From Dendrolimus kikuchii (taxonomy: Eukaryota > Arthropoda > Insecta > Lepidoptera > Lasiocampidae), in contig CM034391.1 of NCBI GenBank assembly GCA_019925095.2, positions 24,727,051 through 24,791,050 of the forward strand: a stretch of 64,000 nt of DNA, in the 5' to 3' direction. A program made the position numbers and the translations under genes. Below are positions 1 through 10,800 of this stretch, one piece after another. The first letter of the stretch is position 1. Each line of letters opens with the position of its first letter. The notes under the pieces were generated by a model that saw nothing but the letters and a program-made list of their open reading frames with translations, did not search any database and had not been told where the DNA came from.

Positions 1-1
1 G

Positions 2-235
2 TTAAAGACATTTTATTTTTGCTATAAAGGTGGTTTCGGTAAACTTTCATATGATCCAGCCGACATATTGTTATCTGAAACAAAAGGAGTTGAATTATTA
101 CCAAAACTTCGACTTGTTAAAAATTATGATTGTGTTATAGCTGAATTTAGGTTTCTTTATTCCATACCAGCGTTTTCTAGATATGCCTATAGAATTATAA
201 AAGAATATGTTAAAATATTTTTATGTCTATTTTAA
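2..235 (+). CDS. Open frame entering from outside the window (possible exon)
   Basis: A 77-codon frame is open from the left edge to a TAA at 233-235 and has no internal ATG. Its composition looks protein-like rather than AT-random: it contains the stretches YKGGFGKLSYDPADILLSE and AEFRFLYSIPAFSRYAYR. I do not recognise the family. It could be the last coding part of a gene or TE to the left, or a chance frame. No confident splice acceptor or polyadenylation signal was identified close by. The strongest argument for coding is the amino-acid mix; the weakest is that only one frame-length of sequence is available. Confidence 0.3.
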   Translation, partial: LKTFYFCYKGGFGKLSYDPADILLSETKGVELLPKLRLVKNYDCVIAEFRFLYSIPAFSRYAYRIIKEYVKIFLCLF

Positions 236-539
236 CGATTTTTTGTTGTTTTGGCATAAATATGACCCTGATATTTACAATCATCATACTCATTCTTCCG
301 TCTATCGGTCTGTGTATGTATTGATGCTAATCGGTCCTTTGCAGGTGTTTTATTACCCCCTTTGAATTTGAGTTGTCAATTGTTCGCGCTAATCTCTCCG
401 TTCACGTAAATACGTAAAAACGTATTCCTTTTTGCTTGTATTTCACGCAAATTCATAAAAGCCATAAAGCTTATAAATTAAGAATTCAAGGAATGGTGGG
501 CATATTGCTAGGAGACCATGTCTAATTTACAAATGGATA

Positions 540-776
540 GGGTCGGTCAGTCGGAAAATGAGTCAGTTGTCTTTTGAGTACAATCGAAACGTTATCTAGT
601 GTACATTTGGAGCGAGTGTCTTATAACTACGAACTTTGTGCGATTTATATGATTTCAATTTTATGCTCTTTGGTTTGGATTTGTAACAACTGTGAATTAC
701 GTGTGTGTACTTCTATTAAACTTTCTGATAATTCCGACGGCATTTTTGAATTCTCACATCCCACAAATTCGTAACA
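540..776 (+). mobile_element. Diverged 3' part of a solo LTR (LTR-A family)
   Basis: The end resembles the last ~200 bp of the LTR at 28855-29307: a shared run through 'acttctattaaactttctgataattcc' type sequence, then a ...TTCGTAACA terminus at 776. The 5' part, if present, lies in 300-540 but is too diverged to place. The 66-codon frame in it is not a gene. Confidence 0.4.
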
Positions 777-2080
777 GGATGTTAGAAAATGAAATTTGAA
801 GGAACAAATGCTTTAATGAGTTTTAATTTCTAGAAACACAAGTAAATACTTTGCAGAGTTGTACTAGTTGAGAAATGTTTATTTCAATGTACATATTTAT
901 TGTTAGACCGGTCTCGAAATGTCACATTGATGTTTGTTATTAACTTTGTTCATGAAGTTGATATTTGGGGGAGATATTAGGTTTCAAGAACTTAAGTTTA
1001 AGTAAAAATAAATAAATTAAAGAGTAGAAAGTTCTGAAAAAAAAATTCAAGATTCACAAAAAAATTAAAATATAAATTATTTTCTACTTTTACTATTACT
1101 TTTCAGAGGTCAAAAATGGTCTTTCATCAACTCTACAGATCTCTATAACATGCTTGTGAGCACAAGCACTTAGCCAATTTCATTTAAATTATAAATAAAA
1201 GCAATTAATATCAAACATGAATTAAAACTCGCATAACCAAAGCATGCATTAAACAGTATTTTAAACCAGTATATGCCCGGTTCAAACCGGTCATGGTATT
1301 CGACCGTGAATTTTTATCCGGGCTCCCACGATACACTAAAACCGGATAACCTTTACGAAGTACGGCCGTTAATTTGAATTAATAATACGCCCGCGAAATA
1401 TAAAAAAGGCATTTTAGGGCTCCATAAACATGCTGAGGAAAGGTTATTTTCATAATAATGATTATTTATTAAACGATCATGGAACGAACATTTTAGTGTT
1501 ATATCATCGGTAAGAATGAAACAATTATCAAAATATTTAACTGTTTTGCTATTAAAAGTGACAATAACAGTTTATTGACATATTTGTATAAAAAATCAAC
1601 ATAACTTAGATACTTATTTGTATTTTGTCAAGTTTCTCTAATAACTAAGAACAATTTAAATTTCTTTTAATTATCAAAAAACATAAAAATTCATTAATCC
1701 TATTTAAGCGTATATTACGCTTGTATTCTATGTAATATACCTGCAAAGAGTAACTTTAAGACTAGGGCCAGTAACGCCCACACCAGATTAAACAACGAAA
1801 ATGTCATTGCCAAAATTGTGCATACCACGAATAGATCTAGGGACCTCTGCTTCTTAATGAGTCAAGTACGCTCAAGTTTAGGTCGTCAAAAAGTCACGTA
1901 CATCACATATAATTTTATGCTTGCATACACAATAGTTAAATTTACATATCAAAAATATTTATAATAAAACCAAAGTAGTTTATCAAATACATAATGTATC
2001 AAAAAGATAACCGAATTTTAAAGCATTGTAGCGTAGCTGTGTAGCTGTATCACTAGAAGTTTTTAGTCTCCAGTCAACAC
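777..2080. other. AT-rich sequence without recognised genes
   Basis: Low-complexity AT-rich DNA. A small cluster at 1270-1350 contains CCGGTT/AACCGG palindromes (CCGGTTCAAACCGG). No long frame, tandem repeat or TE end was recognised. Confidence 0.4.
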
Positions 2081-2620
2081 GTCGCCTCCTATCGCATGTT
2101 TATTATTATTATAATCAAGCACCTTTTTTTCTATGAGAGGAAACCCGATGGTGGGCCATCAGCCGTGCAGTGAATTGAAGAAATCACGGCCGGTGTGTGG
2201 GAGTCGCCGGTCACGGTGGCACTAGCATCTCTAGCCAGAACTAAAGATGCTATTGCCACACCTCAGTTAGGGATATCCACTAAAACCTCTCGGTATGCCG
2301 TCCTTCGTCTTTCATATAAGGGCCATGGGTAAATGGCTTAGGCTCTCCGCTGGCCCTGGCAGGCGGTGGCCTATCGGCTTCTTCCATTTCTCATCTTCTT
2401 AATCTCATTGCGTGGGGCGGTTTGTAACTCGCTCCACGGGTGAAGAGGGCGTGCGCGGAATGCGTCGCTATCCCATAGGAGTCTAGGGGAGCTCACGGTG
2501 GCCGAAGGTACAAGTTGGCCCACCAGCGCCGACGCGTCCTCCTTTGACGGGAGCGGAGCAATGATGTCTGCTTACGCTCCACTCGCAAAAGGTAATCACG
2601 CTGCCTCAGCCAAGTCCCGG
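2081..2620. repeat. GC-rich, repeat-like insert of unknown class
   Basis: Base composition jumps from strongly AT-rich to clearly GC-rich, without an open frame. This looks like untranslated sequence of a LINE or another TE. It directly precedes the reverse-transcriptase tail at 2830-2994 but need not belong to it. Confidence 0.35.
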
Positions 2621-2829
2621 TATAAAGTATAAACCCAAAAAATGCTGAATTAACACCATGAGAGTTAATATACTTGTTACTAAACAATAAAAAATAAGAA
2701 GAGAATACAAAGTGAAGAAGTAAATGTAGAAAAGACCGACCCCAAACTGCGAACTCCTCGCTCCAAATGCACTTGAAATTAACGCCAAATAAAGATTGTC
2801 AGTGGAAACGCTACCAGTGCGAACTAAAC

Positions 2830-2994
2830 GTTTCGCCTCGTTCATTCCTTCTACGCACGGCAGAGTTGTAGAATGCACTGCCAGAGTCCGTGTTTCCCGA
2901 AAAGTACAATCCGGGTATCTACAAATCTCGTGTGAATAGGTATTATCTAGATAAGCGCATCTTCGACCGCATCATCGTCCGGTATCGGACGTGA
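2830..2994 (+). pseudogene. C-terminal tail of a LINE reverse transcriptase, broken
   Basis: Translation gives ...TAEL*NALPESVFPEKYN.. and ..YKSRVNRYYLDKR.., ending at TGA 2992-2994. The motif (LW)NxLPESVFPxxYN-(8)-KSRVNRYYL is the conserved end of many insect non-LTR retrotransposon ORF2 proteins. The Trp codon before NALPES is TAG here. A better preserved relative lies at 61621-61822 on the minus strand (..GWNSLPESVFPETYN..). Confidence 0.6.
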
Positions 2995-3090
2995 TCGTGG
3001 TCAAACGCAAACCTATTTATTATAAAAAAAGATAAATAATATCTTACTTTCTTATAGCTATGCATATTTATATAATTTTGAATTTCTAAA

Positions 3091-3540
3091 GTAGAGTAGA
3101 GTAAACGCGGTCGAGATGCGAGCACTGCGCAAAATCTGCGGAGTGACGCTCGCGGACCGCGTTCGTAATACCGAAGTAAGAAAGAGAGTTGGTCTGAAAC
3201 AGAGTGTCGGGGTGAAGGTAAGGAAAAGAATGCTCCGGTGGTTCGGGCATGTGGAAAGAATGCATGATGAAAGAATGACTAAACAGATATACAATGCAAA
3301 AGTGGATGGATGCAGAAGTCGTAGAGGGCCACGACACACCTTCCATGATCAAATCGATCGGGTACTAGCAGAAGGTGATGTCAGGAGCCTTAAGAACAGA
3401 CGAGCGTGCATGACAAGAGTTATGAATGTCAAAGAAGCAACTGAGGTGTGTAAGAATAAGCCTAAATGGCGCTCTGTTGTTCGTGCCTACCCCGCAAGGG
3501 AACTGGCGTGAAGTTATGTATGTGTGTGTGTATGTATGTA
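3091..3540 (+). mobile_element. RTE-a LINE 3' fragment with 12-bp target duplication
   Basis: A 131-codon frame (3116-3511) encodes the extreme C-terminus of an RTE-like endonuclease/reverse transcriptase, with motifs LRKICGVT, MLRWFGHVERMH and [12 protein letters not shown]. It is followed directly by a (TATG)n tail. TGAATTTCTAAA occurs at 3079-3090 and again at 3541-3552, a clean target-site duplication, so this is a 5'-truncated retrotransposed copy. The catalytic core (endonuclease, YADD) is missing. It is the longest forward copy of the family in the window. Confidence 0.85.
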
Positions 3541-3552
3541 TGAATTTCTAAA

Positions 3553-4040
3553 ACAACGAAACCAACAAATAACAATTAATTATAAATAAACCAAAAAAAA
3601 TTAATCAAAGACATATATTTCATATTCGGGCGTCATATTTTGAAATGTTGCTCTCATGAAAATGACCTATATTTCCAATCGTGTATTCAAATTATTTTTA
3701 CTACGCATACGTACCCAAGGAAATCCCCATAGAGGGTCCCAAATTGAAAAAATACGGAACTCATATCCACGTATTGCCGGTCACGCACGCCTTGTTTAAA
3801 AACATATAAAATATCTGTATAGATATTCAATTTGTAAAACAAAGGGATTTACGCAAAAAAGAGGCACCAAAGGAGCTTTTGCTTTGTGAAACGTAAATAC
3901 ATTTTTATTTTATCCGGTTAACATGTTGTGATTAAATTTAACAACCGGTTTCTGGATGTTTGTATTTACTAGACCATTTTAATCGTGTCTGCTATAAAAT
4001 CATAGAAATATTCTTTATATTGTTCATTAAATTTGCAAAT
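3553..4040. other. AT-rich sequence, nothing recognised
   Basis: No frame, repeat or TE end that I can support. Confidence 0.4.
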
Positions 4041-4560
4041 TAAACTCGGCAGTCACCGACACAAACACCAGAGAGGATGAAATATTGATACGTATACAAA
4101 ACGCCCTGAGGTGTTGTGCGGCTCTACATAAGATACTGGTGTCCAGGCTTTTAAAAGGAAAAACCAAAATCAGGATCTATAAAACCGTCATACGGCCCAT
4201 CTTGATGTATGGGTGCGAAGCTTGGACGCTTACCCTCAAGGAGGAGATCCAGCTTTTAGTAGCGGAAAAGAAGGTTCTCCGTTATATTCTGGGTCCAACA
4301 AAGAGAGAGGATCGTCGCTGGAGGGTCCGAACCAACCGGAAAAAGCTCACCACTTCCATTGGCTCGGTCACGTAGAACACATGTGAGAGGATCGCAGCGT
4401 GAGGAAAGCAAATTTGGGACGGCCACTAGGTCAGGACAAAGTGGAGGCTGACCTGTCGGAGTTACGAGCCAGGACAGAGAAAAAAGTCATGCTCTCGTTT
4501 CGGAGGGCAAGACCCACTTTGGGTCGCTAAGCCAACGGAGTAAGTAAGTAAGTAAAAACA
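4041..4560 (+). mobile_element. RTE-b LINE 3' fragment with GTAA tail
   Basis: The frame at 4085-4375 contains RPILMYGCEAWTLTLKEE, the typical RTE-clade post-RT segment (YGcEaW). A frameshift follows near 4370, after which another frame reads GHVEHM, EDRSVRKA and VEADLSEL. It ends in a GTAA tetranucleotide tail at 4541-4553. A second, better preserved copy is at 32236-32680. No target duplication was found. Confidence 0.75.
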
Positions 4561-5100
4561 GTTAATCGTGTTATGAAAGTAATTAGTATTTGTACGGTTT
4601 TAATTCCCGCTTCACATTTACGTAGAAGCTAATTTATACGAAACATGAGTGTGGTTTTTAGACACGTATAACACAATTTCCGATAACTGCCGTGGAAAAA
4701 GGAATACAAATTCCTATTTGCAACGTTACGGGCAAATTGTGCTCATAAAAGTAAACTCATTAGATATTTTGTAAAACCCGGTTAGCTCCATCAAAGTTAT
4801 ACGCCTTGCGTTTATTTTATAATCCATCTTAGTTATATGACATGTATTTATGCATGTATATATCTATTTTGATTTCCTACATCTTTCTCATTCCCGTTAT
4901 TTGCGCTCTAGTAATAATCTCTCCTTAATGACACCTGTACACACTTCTTCCTTCGTTGATAACTCTTTCACGGTACAGGCTGTCCGTTTATGGAACTCAC
5001 TGCCACTCAACATCAGACAAGCTAAATCCATATTGTCTTTTAAATGGATGGTTACTAAATATCTTTGGTCCTCGCAAATCTAAAACACGCTGCTGACTCT

Positions 5101-5571
5101 ACATCCGTGGCTGGCGTGAATATGTTGACATGTTCAAAATGTCAATTTTACAGGGCGCAATTTTAAAGTTTGACTAACAATGATAAATCGTAATGAAAAG
5201 TAATGACTAGTAATGAAAAATCTTAAAAGTTATGAATATTTCGGACTGACATTTTTTTCCTATAAAAACAGACATTTTTTTTTGGCAGACAAACACACAC
5301 ATTGTATATCTCCAAATTAAGCAAGTTACGCTTGTGTTATGGGTAATAGACCATAGTAAATAACGGAGAAAACACGTTTCCGAAATTTACTATACCAGGA
5401 ATCGAACCCGGAGCCTCTGCGTTGCAGTGAGGTAGGCTGGCAAAGGCTTAGCCCGCTCAACCACAGAGGCCGTCACCGAAAACACCGAAAAACACAGGCG
5501 TAGGAAGCGTCTAAACGAATAAAAAAAAAAGATGTATCGAGATAACAATGTATTCCCGCCAGCCACGGATA
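5101..5571. mobile_element. Inverted-repeat-bounded insert (MITE candidate) containing a SINE
   Basis: ATCCGTGGCTGGCG (about 5103-5120) recurs as its reverse complement CGCCAGCCACGGAT at 5555-5571, extending to ~20 bp with mismatches. The interval lies between the coding end and the 3' UTR of one LINE. No target duplication is obvious. Confidence 0.4.
5282..5474 (-). mobile_element. tSINE-2 copy (tRNA-derived SINE)
   Basis: In reverse orientation the head reads GTGGTTGAGCGGGCTAAGCC, then a B-box-like GGTTCGATTCCTGG, then a tRNA-unrelated body ending in TGTTTGTCTGCC. Other copies are at 17100-17335, 43470-43718 and, diverged, 52160-52345. Confidence 0.75.
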
Positions 5572-5720
5572 TATAGTATGATATATCTTATTTTTGTATA
5601 GTATATAAAGTATATTATTATTTATTTTATTTACTTCTTACTTATTCTTGGAATGTTTCTTATTATTTATTGTCTTCACCGCCACTGTTGTGTTAATATC
5701 TTCCTTAGTTTAGGGGGTTG

Positions 5721-5758
5721 CATGGAAGAGATCGCTTCAAGCGATTAGGCCGCCCTTT
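5721..5758 (+). other. Conserved LINE 3' stem-loop
   Basis: GAGATCGCTTCAAGCGATTA: the ATCGCTT/AAGCGAT stem is followed by GGCCGCCC. The same hairpin, with changed but still pairing bases, occurs in the L-hp tails near 13580, 30705, 6965(-) and 52490(-). It probably acts as a recognition element in the LINE RNA; that function is inferred. Confidence 0.6.
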
Positions 5759-5835
5759 GTTCAACATTTATTGTACTTAGTTTTAAGAACGTAGTTTTAA
5801 TATTTGGTGAACAATAAAGTGTTTTCATTAATTCA

Positions 5836-6170
5836 TTATGAACATGTTATATTTTCGTATCTGTTCTTTCGATATCGGATCATTCCTTTATCGAGGCAAT
5901 AACCTTTAATATATACAATGTAGGACAACAACCCCTTTTCTTTATTTAAGTACATAACCCGCAAGTGAAACGAGCACCCATTCCGTGACTATTAAATAGA
6001 AAGTCACATGAATTTATTATCAAAGTAGAATGTTTTCTTTCTACGAAGCCGTTTACAATGCAGTCAAATGTAGAATTCGGAGAATTTGTTGTACCGTTGT
6101 ACCTAGCGAGGTAATGCTGTCGGCCTTCTAGTTATGCTACCCAGCGACTGGTTTTAGATGGGTTTTACTT
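5836..6170. other. Nothing recognised
   Basis: AT-rich sequence without supported features. Confidence 0.4.
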
Positions 6171-6171
6171 T

Positions 6172-6375
6172 AGATAGCTGATGCCCGCGACTTCGTGCGG
6201 TTTTTTAACTATCCCACGGGAACTCTTTAATTTTTCGGGATCAAAAGTATCCTATATGTTGACCAGGGATATAAGCTACCACCATACACAATTTCATTTA
6301 AATCGGTCTAGTCGTTTCGGAGATTATCCTGTACAAACAGACAGACAAACAGAGAAACAAAAAAGTTGAAAAAAA
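6172..6375. repeat. Dispersed Helitron/LINE-like repeat fragment
   Basis: It begins AGCTGATGCCCGCGACTTCG and continues through 'tcggtctagtcgtttcgga' and a CAGACAGACAAACAGAG run. This type of phrase occurs in many moth and butterfly repeats. It is probably the complement of a Helitron-like 3' end (..GGGCATCAGCTA). The 62-codon frame in it is not a gene. Confidence 0.45.
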
Positions 6376-6479
6376 TCTAAATTAGTTCTATTTCACTTCT
6401 TAAATCCCCCTGACTCGGTTTTTAGCATTTTTTTTTCATTGTAAAGAAATTCGACCTTTACAGTTTTATTATATGTATA

Positions 6480-6706
6480 CATATATACATACATAACTTC
6501 ACGCCACTTCCCTTGCGGGGTAGGCACGAACAACGGAGCGCCATTCAGGCTTATTCTTACACACCTCACTTGCTTCTTTGACATTCATAACTCTTGTCAT
6601 GCAAGCTCGTCTGTTCTTAAGGCTCCTGACATCACCTTCTGCTAGCACATGGTGAATTTGATCATGGAAGGTGTGTCTTGGCCTTCCACGACTTCTGAAT
6701 ATATAA
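6480..6706 (-). mobile_element. RTE-a LINE 3' fragment
   Basis: Reverse copy of the RTE-a tail with (CATA)n at its left end, coding for ..FHDQI.. to ..RAYPARE... A TATATGTATA repeat at 6470-6479 and 6707-6716 could be the target duplication, but the site is AT-rich. Confidence 0.75.
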
Positions 6707-6859
6707 TATATGTATAGATTTATTAATTTATTATTGTATAAATTTGTGAGTTAATTTCTATTGTCATTTTATTATAACGTAATGTTAAATACTTATACAT
6801 ACTATTATTATATGAAATAATTTTATTTAGAACTTTAGCGTTTTCTCCGCAGCTATAAT

Positions 6860-7075
6860 ATAATATATATAGATAGATAGATAACACTTTATTGCACACC
6901 AAAATATACAATTACAAAAGCAGATCATATTTATAATATTTTCTAGGCAATACAATAGGCGGCCTTATCGCTCAAAGCAACCTCTTCCAGGCAACCTAAA
7001 TGAAAGAAATTTGAATCAGGCGATGTAGGTGGTGCAGTAAAAAGCCAATAGATATATAAATACTGAAACTAATTT
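6860..7075 (-). mobile_element. LINE 3' UTR (L-hp type)
   Basis: In reverse it reads ..GGTTGCTTTGAGCGATAAGGCCGCC.., then ..GGTGTGCAATAAAGTGTTATC and an (ATCT)n tail. About 200 bp align by eye with 52395-52600, including 'aatcaggcgatgtaggtgg'. Confidence 0.6.
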
Positions 7076-7204
7076 AAGAAATAAATATATAAAATAATAC
7101 ATAAGTTATTATACTAAATATACGAGTATTAACATGATTATATACCGTAGGTAGTAGCGCTATGTTACTTACAAAAATACTTATTAGGTTTTTATATAAA
7201 TATA

Positions 7205-7442
7205 CTAGCTTCTGTTCGCGACGTCGTCCGCGTGGAATTTGTTTTCAAAACCCTCCCGATTACGAAACATTCTTAATTGGTGCTCCGCTCTTATTACTCT
7301 TAGCGTGATGATATATAGCCTATAGCTTTCCTAGATAAATGGGCTATCTAACACTGAAAGTATTTTTCAAGTCAGAACAGTAGTTCCTGAGATTAGCGCG
7401 TTCAAACAAACAAACTCTTTAGCTTTATATATTAGTATAAGA
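7205..7442 (-). mobile_element. HEL-1 non-autonomous Helitron-like element
   Basis: Complete 238-bp element. In reverse, A|TCTTATACTAATATATAAAG starts it and ..AGCTAG|T ends it, the canonical A|TC...CTRR|T Helitron borders. Copies at 11559-11795 (237 bp) and 28812-29518 (split by an LTR) share the ends. No coding capacity. Confidence 0.75.
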
Positions 7443-8255
7443 TTAAGATGATTTTTTCTTCTATTTATTTTCTCGGTCCCCACCCGAAATTTTGTTGTGT
7501 GTCGGGAACATATTTTTCATATAAAATACACGTAAATTAATATAATTATTTTTTAAATTTCTATAACTTGCCGCATTCTATGCTATCACATCGGGCTTGG
7601 TCGCGATTTACTCAGAATTATACAATGTACAATAGTGGTGAGTTGGTACCGGTCACTGAAGTTGATTTTCACCTAAAATTCTAGTATTTTTGCTGTTATC
7701 TTCGAAGCAATGAACTTTACAAAAACAAAAGTGTGAATAGCGTTGGAAATTTAATTTCTTACAAAAAAGTCTCATAGACGTAATTGCTTAGATCGACATT
7801 TTATGAGATATTGAACTTTAACTCATTAGTGGTATACATTTTGTATATTTAATGACTTTTTTGTATTTAGGTAGTCATATATTAATCAAGTACTTTTAAT
7901 GTAGGTACAGTCGTGGTATGATAAGGTTCGCCAGTTTTTAAATTGATTCATTAAACGTTCCGTGAGCACATGTTACCTTTTCAAACTAAGTCACAGAACA
8001 GACTGTTCTACAAAAAATTATATTTAAGTGTTAGACAATTAAGTTTAAAATTACCTAGATCAAAGTTATTTGATTTACTATTATGTATAAACAGATTGTT
8101 TAGAGATGTAAAACCTATTTATTGATTTTAATATTTTTGATAACCGCAGTGATTATATCCTCTTTGTTTCTAATGATTAAAACCATTGTTAATATCAGAG
8201 TCTGTCATTGTCAACATTGTAAGTTTCTTTTTCACGTTTCTATATTTTATCTGTT
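7443..8255. other. AT-rich sequence, nothing recognised
   Basis: The short frame at 8122-8307 runs into the S340 copy and shows no gene-like features. Confidence 0.4.
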
Positions 8256-8508
8256 ATCCGTGCAGGAACAGAGAAAGAATACAATTTCCTGCGGCCGGTC
8301 GGCTTGACGTAAGAGGCGATAAAACAACCCACAGCCAGGTGGTAGGGCTTTTGCCCGTCTAGATGGCTACCACCCCTGGCCTGGAGTATGCAGCCATAAC
8401 AACCTTGAGAAGTGTTTCGGCATTAGTGATTAGGTTCCAGTCTCTCTTAAGAGAGCAGCAGCACATTTGTAGCACCTTTGATGTTGCAAATGTCCTTAGG
8501 CGATGGTA
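8256..8508 (+). mobile_element. S340 repeat copy
   Basis: Starts at the family 5' end ATCCGTGCAGG and continues to GGCGATGGTAA, lacking the last ~55 bp and A-tail. Diverged relative to the copies near 45-55 kb. Confidence 0.8.
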
Positions 8509-8689
8509 AATTATTATTAAAATGTGTAATGTGTGTTTACAGTACTTTTTCTTGTACTCGTGCATGCAAAAGTCGACTTTTAGGCGACGAACCTTTTCAT
8601 ACCGCGACTGTACATAGTGACAAAATTTTGTTTCTTTTATATAAATGTGATCCAGGGTATTAAAAGATAATCTATAAATAAGAAAGCTA

Positions 8690-8749
8690 TTTGAACTTTA
8701 GACGTATTCTAGTCACGTATGTGTGACTAGAATACGTATAAAATTCAAA
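8690..8749. other. 60-nt near-perfect hairpin
   Basis: ACGTATTCTAGTCAC at 8702-8716 is followed after six bases (GTATGT) by its exact reverse complement. Pairing continues outward to 8690/8749 with two mismatches, a 27-bp stem. It could be a transcribed small hairpin or the remains of a palindromic TE. Confidence 0.5.
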
Positions 8750-9088
8750 TCACCTATATTCAGTCTAGACAGACTCTAGACGGACGCCATAAATACTTTT
8801 TGGCGGAGGGGTTGAGAAATGTAGCAGTTCTTAAAATGCGTGGTATATCTAATACGTAACTATGGCGTAAAAATGTTCCCTGTAACGTCAATATCGTTGT
8901 TTAGGTTCAAACTCAAGACATTTCTAAATGCTCATCAATACGCACAATGTGATCTCAGGCACGACACAAGTGCTATATGACTATTAATTTATTTATTTTA
9001 ATTTAATAAAATTTGGTTAATTCATAGATAGATATATTTTGTTTCGTTGCTGCTACTGTTATTTTATATATGTAGGTATTACATTTTT

Positions 9089-9090
<2 letters not shown>
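8750..9090. other. Nothing recognised
   Basis: AT-rich, no supported feature. Confidence 0.4.

Positions 9091-9091
<1 letters not shown>

Positions 9092-9176
<85 letters not shown>
9092..9176. repeat. (TA)n microsatellite
   Basis: About 42 TA units with one TG interruption. It abuts the RTE-a fragment that follows. Confidence 0.95.
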
Positions 9177-9177
<1 letters not shown>

Positions 9178-9181
<4 letters not shown>

Positions 9182-9398
9182 GTGGAAGGCCACGACACAC
9201 CTTCCATGATCAAATTGATCGTGTACTAGCGGAGGGTGATGTCAGGAGCCTTAAGAACAGACGAGTGTGCATGACAAGAGTTATGAATGTCAAAGAAGCA
9301 AGTGAGGTGTGTAAGAATGGGCCTAAATGGCGCTCTGTTGTTCGTGCCTACCCCGCAAGGGAACTGGCGTGAAGTTATGTATTTATGTAGGTATATAT
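9178..9398 (+). mobile_element. RTE-a LINE 3' fragment
   Basis: Tail of the RTE-a coding region from [16 protein letters not shown] sequence to ..AYPARELA*, then TATG-type sequence. It begins directly after a TA array. Confidence 0.75.
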
Positions 9399-9439
9399 AT
9401 ATTTAGTCTACAGTTCATTCAACTTTAACAAACTGCATT

Positions 9440-9650
9440 ATTCCATATATTTATTTATTGTTATGTGTTGTATTGTCCACCGTGACTTCACTTTTTGGTC
9501 CCAGACGGAAGAGCAGCGCTAGTCCTTGTTGGCTAGCATTATGCTGAGACTGGGTCCAATTTAGGACTTATTTTGTTTTTTCTTTTTCTATTTACATTAA
9601 TTTAGTTTTTGTCCTAAATAAAATATTTTCTTCTTCTTCCATGTACGAAT
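9440..9650 (+). mobile_element. LINE-like 3' UTR
   Basis: Contains 'gacggaagagcagcgctagtc' and 'ttggctagcattatgctgag', an imperfect stem-loop region, followed by CTAAATAAAATATTTTC and a TTC-rich tail. A relative is at 13690-13835 on the minus strand. Confidence 0.45.
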
Positions 9651-10376
9651 TGAGATTCGTTATATTTTATTCATGTAAGGATTTGTTCATTATTCTTTAT
9701 AAATATGTACTAGAATATAGAACGGTGGTAATGTACAAAGGCGAGTTTAACCCTAAAAGAGTTTTCTTCCAGCAAACCTATGGGCCTTACTTATAACAAT
9801 CTCGTTGAGAAAGGATTAGGCATCTCTTAAATAAATAAGAGACTCTTAAGCCCCCCTAATTAATGAATGTCTTTTTCTCACTTAGAAACGTGTATTACCT
9901 GTTGTTTACCCAAGAGGAGCATAGAACGAAATTTGAATGATTAACGTAGGTTGTACCTAAAATATTTGACTAAAAAACGGAAAAGAACGAAATTGTTGTC
10001 AGTACTACGATTTTCCCGTACTACGTCTCCTTATTCCCGTACTTGGTGACAATCAGCTGTTTCAAACAAAAATTGCCGTCTTGCCTCTTAGCAGTCACTT
10101 AAACTACCTCTCGATGTTCGTTATTTTTGACAGTTTACGAGTTACTTTACCACCTTCTTATGCTTAAGACGGGTTTATGGGTAAGAATTTCACTAATCAG
10201 TTGCTAAGCAGTTTCTTAAAATTTAACCAACAATTATAAGTAAGGAAGGCCATTTGAGTCTAGCGAGAGAAACAAAACGCAGGGTGTGTACACTAAAATA
10301 TTTTATGATTTAACTATGTAATATATAATATAAACGTATAAAAAATCTAAGTACAAAATTAGAATATATATAATAT
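9651..10376. other. Nothing recognised
   Basis: AT-rich DNA without supported features. Confidence 0.4.
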
Positions 10377-10377
10377 A

Positions 10378-10378
<1 letters not shown>

Positions 10379-10433
<55 letters not shown>

Positions 10434-10567
10434 CACACGCACACGCACACGCGCACGCGCACGCGCACGCGCACACGCACGCGCACGCACACGCACACAC
10501 TCACACACGCGCGCACACTCACACACGCGCGCACACTCACACACGCGCGCACGCACACACATATATG

Positions 10568-10617
<50 letters not shown>
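10379..10617. repeat. Compound microsatellite (AC)n / (GC-AC)n / (TA)n
   Basis: A pure AC run from 10379 grades into CACG/GCGC-rich units, then three near-identical units of about 20 bp (CACACTCACACACGCGCG), then a ~55-bp TA array. Apparent proteins rich in Cys, Val, Ala and Arg here are repeat artefacts. Confidence 0.95.
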
Positions 10618-10619
<2 letters not shown>

Positions 10620-10800
10620 AAAGAAAGTCTTATCAGTTACACTTTATAACTTAAGAACGGCTATACCGATTTGGCTGAAAATTGGTGGGGAGGTAGCTTA
10701 GAACCAGGAGACGGACATAGGATACTTTTTTTCCCGTTGGAACCGGTGGGTCCCCGGATGGTTAAAATCCATAATTGGAACCGGTAGGTGGCCCTGCATA
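10620..10800 (+). mobile_element. HEL-4-like fragment
   Basis: Contains 'taacttaagaacggctatac' and 'ttggaaccggtaggtgg', the phrases of the 60.1 kb Helitron-like element; the 3' CTAG end is not present. Confidence 0.5.

Larger units (their letters stand above)
4880..5835 (+). mobile_element. L-hp LINE 3' end, interrupted
   Basis: 4898-5083 encodes ..TSSFVDNSFTVQAVRLWNSLPLNIRQAKS.. then a stop, the conserved C-terminus of a CR1/Jockey-type reverse transcriptase. The matching 3' UTR with its stem-loop (5727-5741) and AATAAAGTG tail lies at about 5572-5835. Between them sits an inverted-repeat segment (5101-5571) carrying a tSINE-2, so the LINE appears split by a later insertion. Confidence 0.6.

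Noticed and set aside
1265..1350. CCGGTT palindrome cluster as a regulatory site
   Set aside because: Short and without any associated gene; too little evidence.
10303..10562. Frames of 65-82 codons rich in Cys/Val/Ala/Arg
   Set aside because: They translate the AC/GC microsatellite; no real protein signal.
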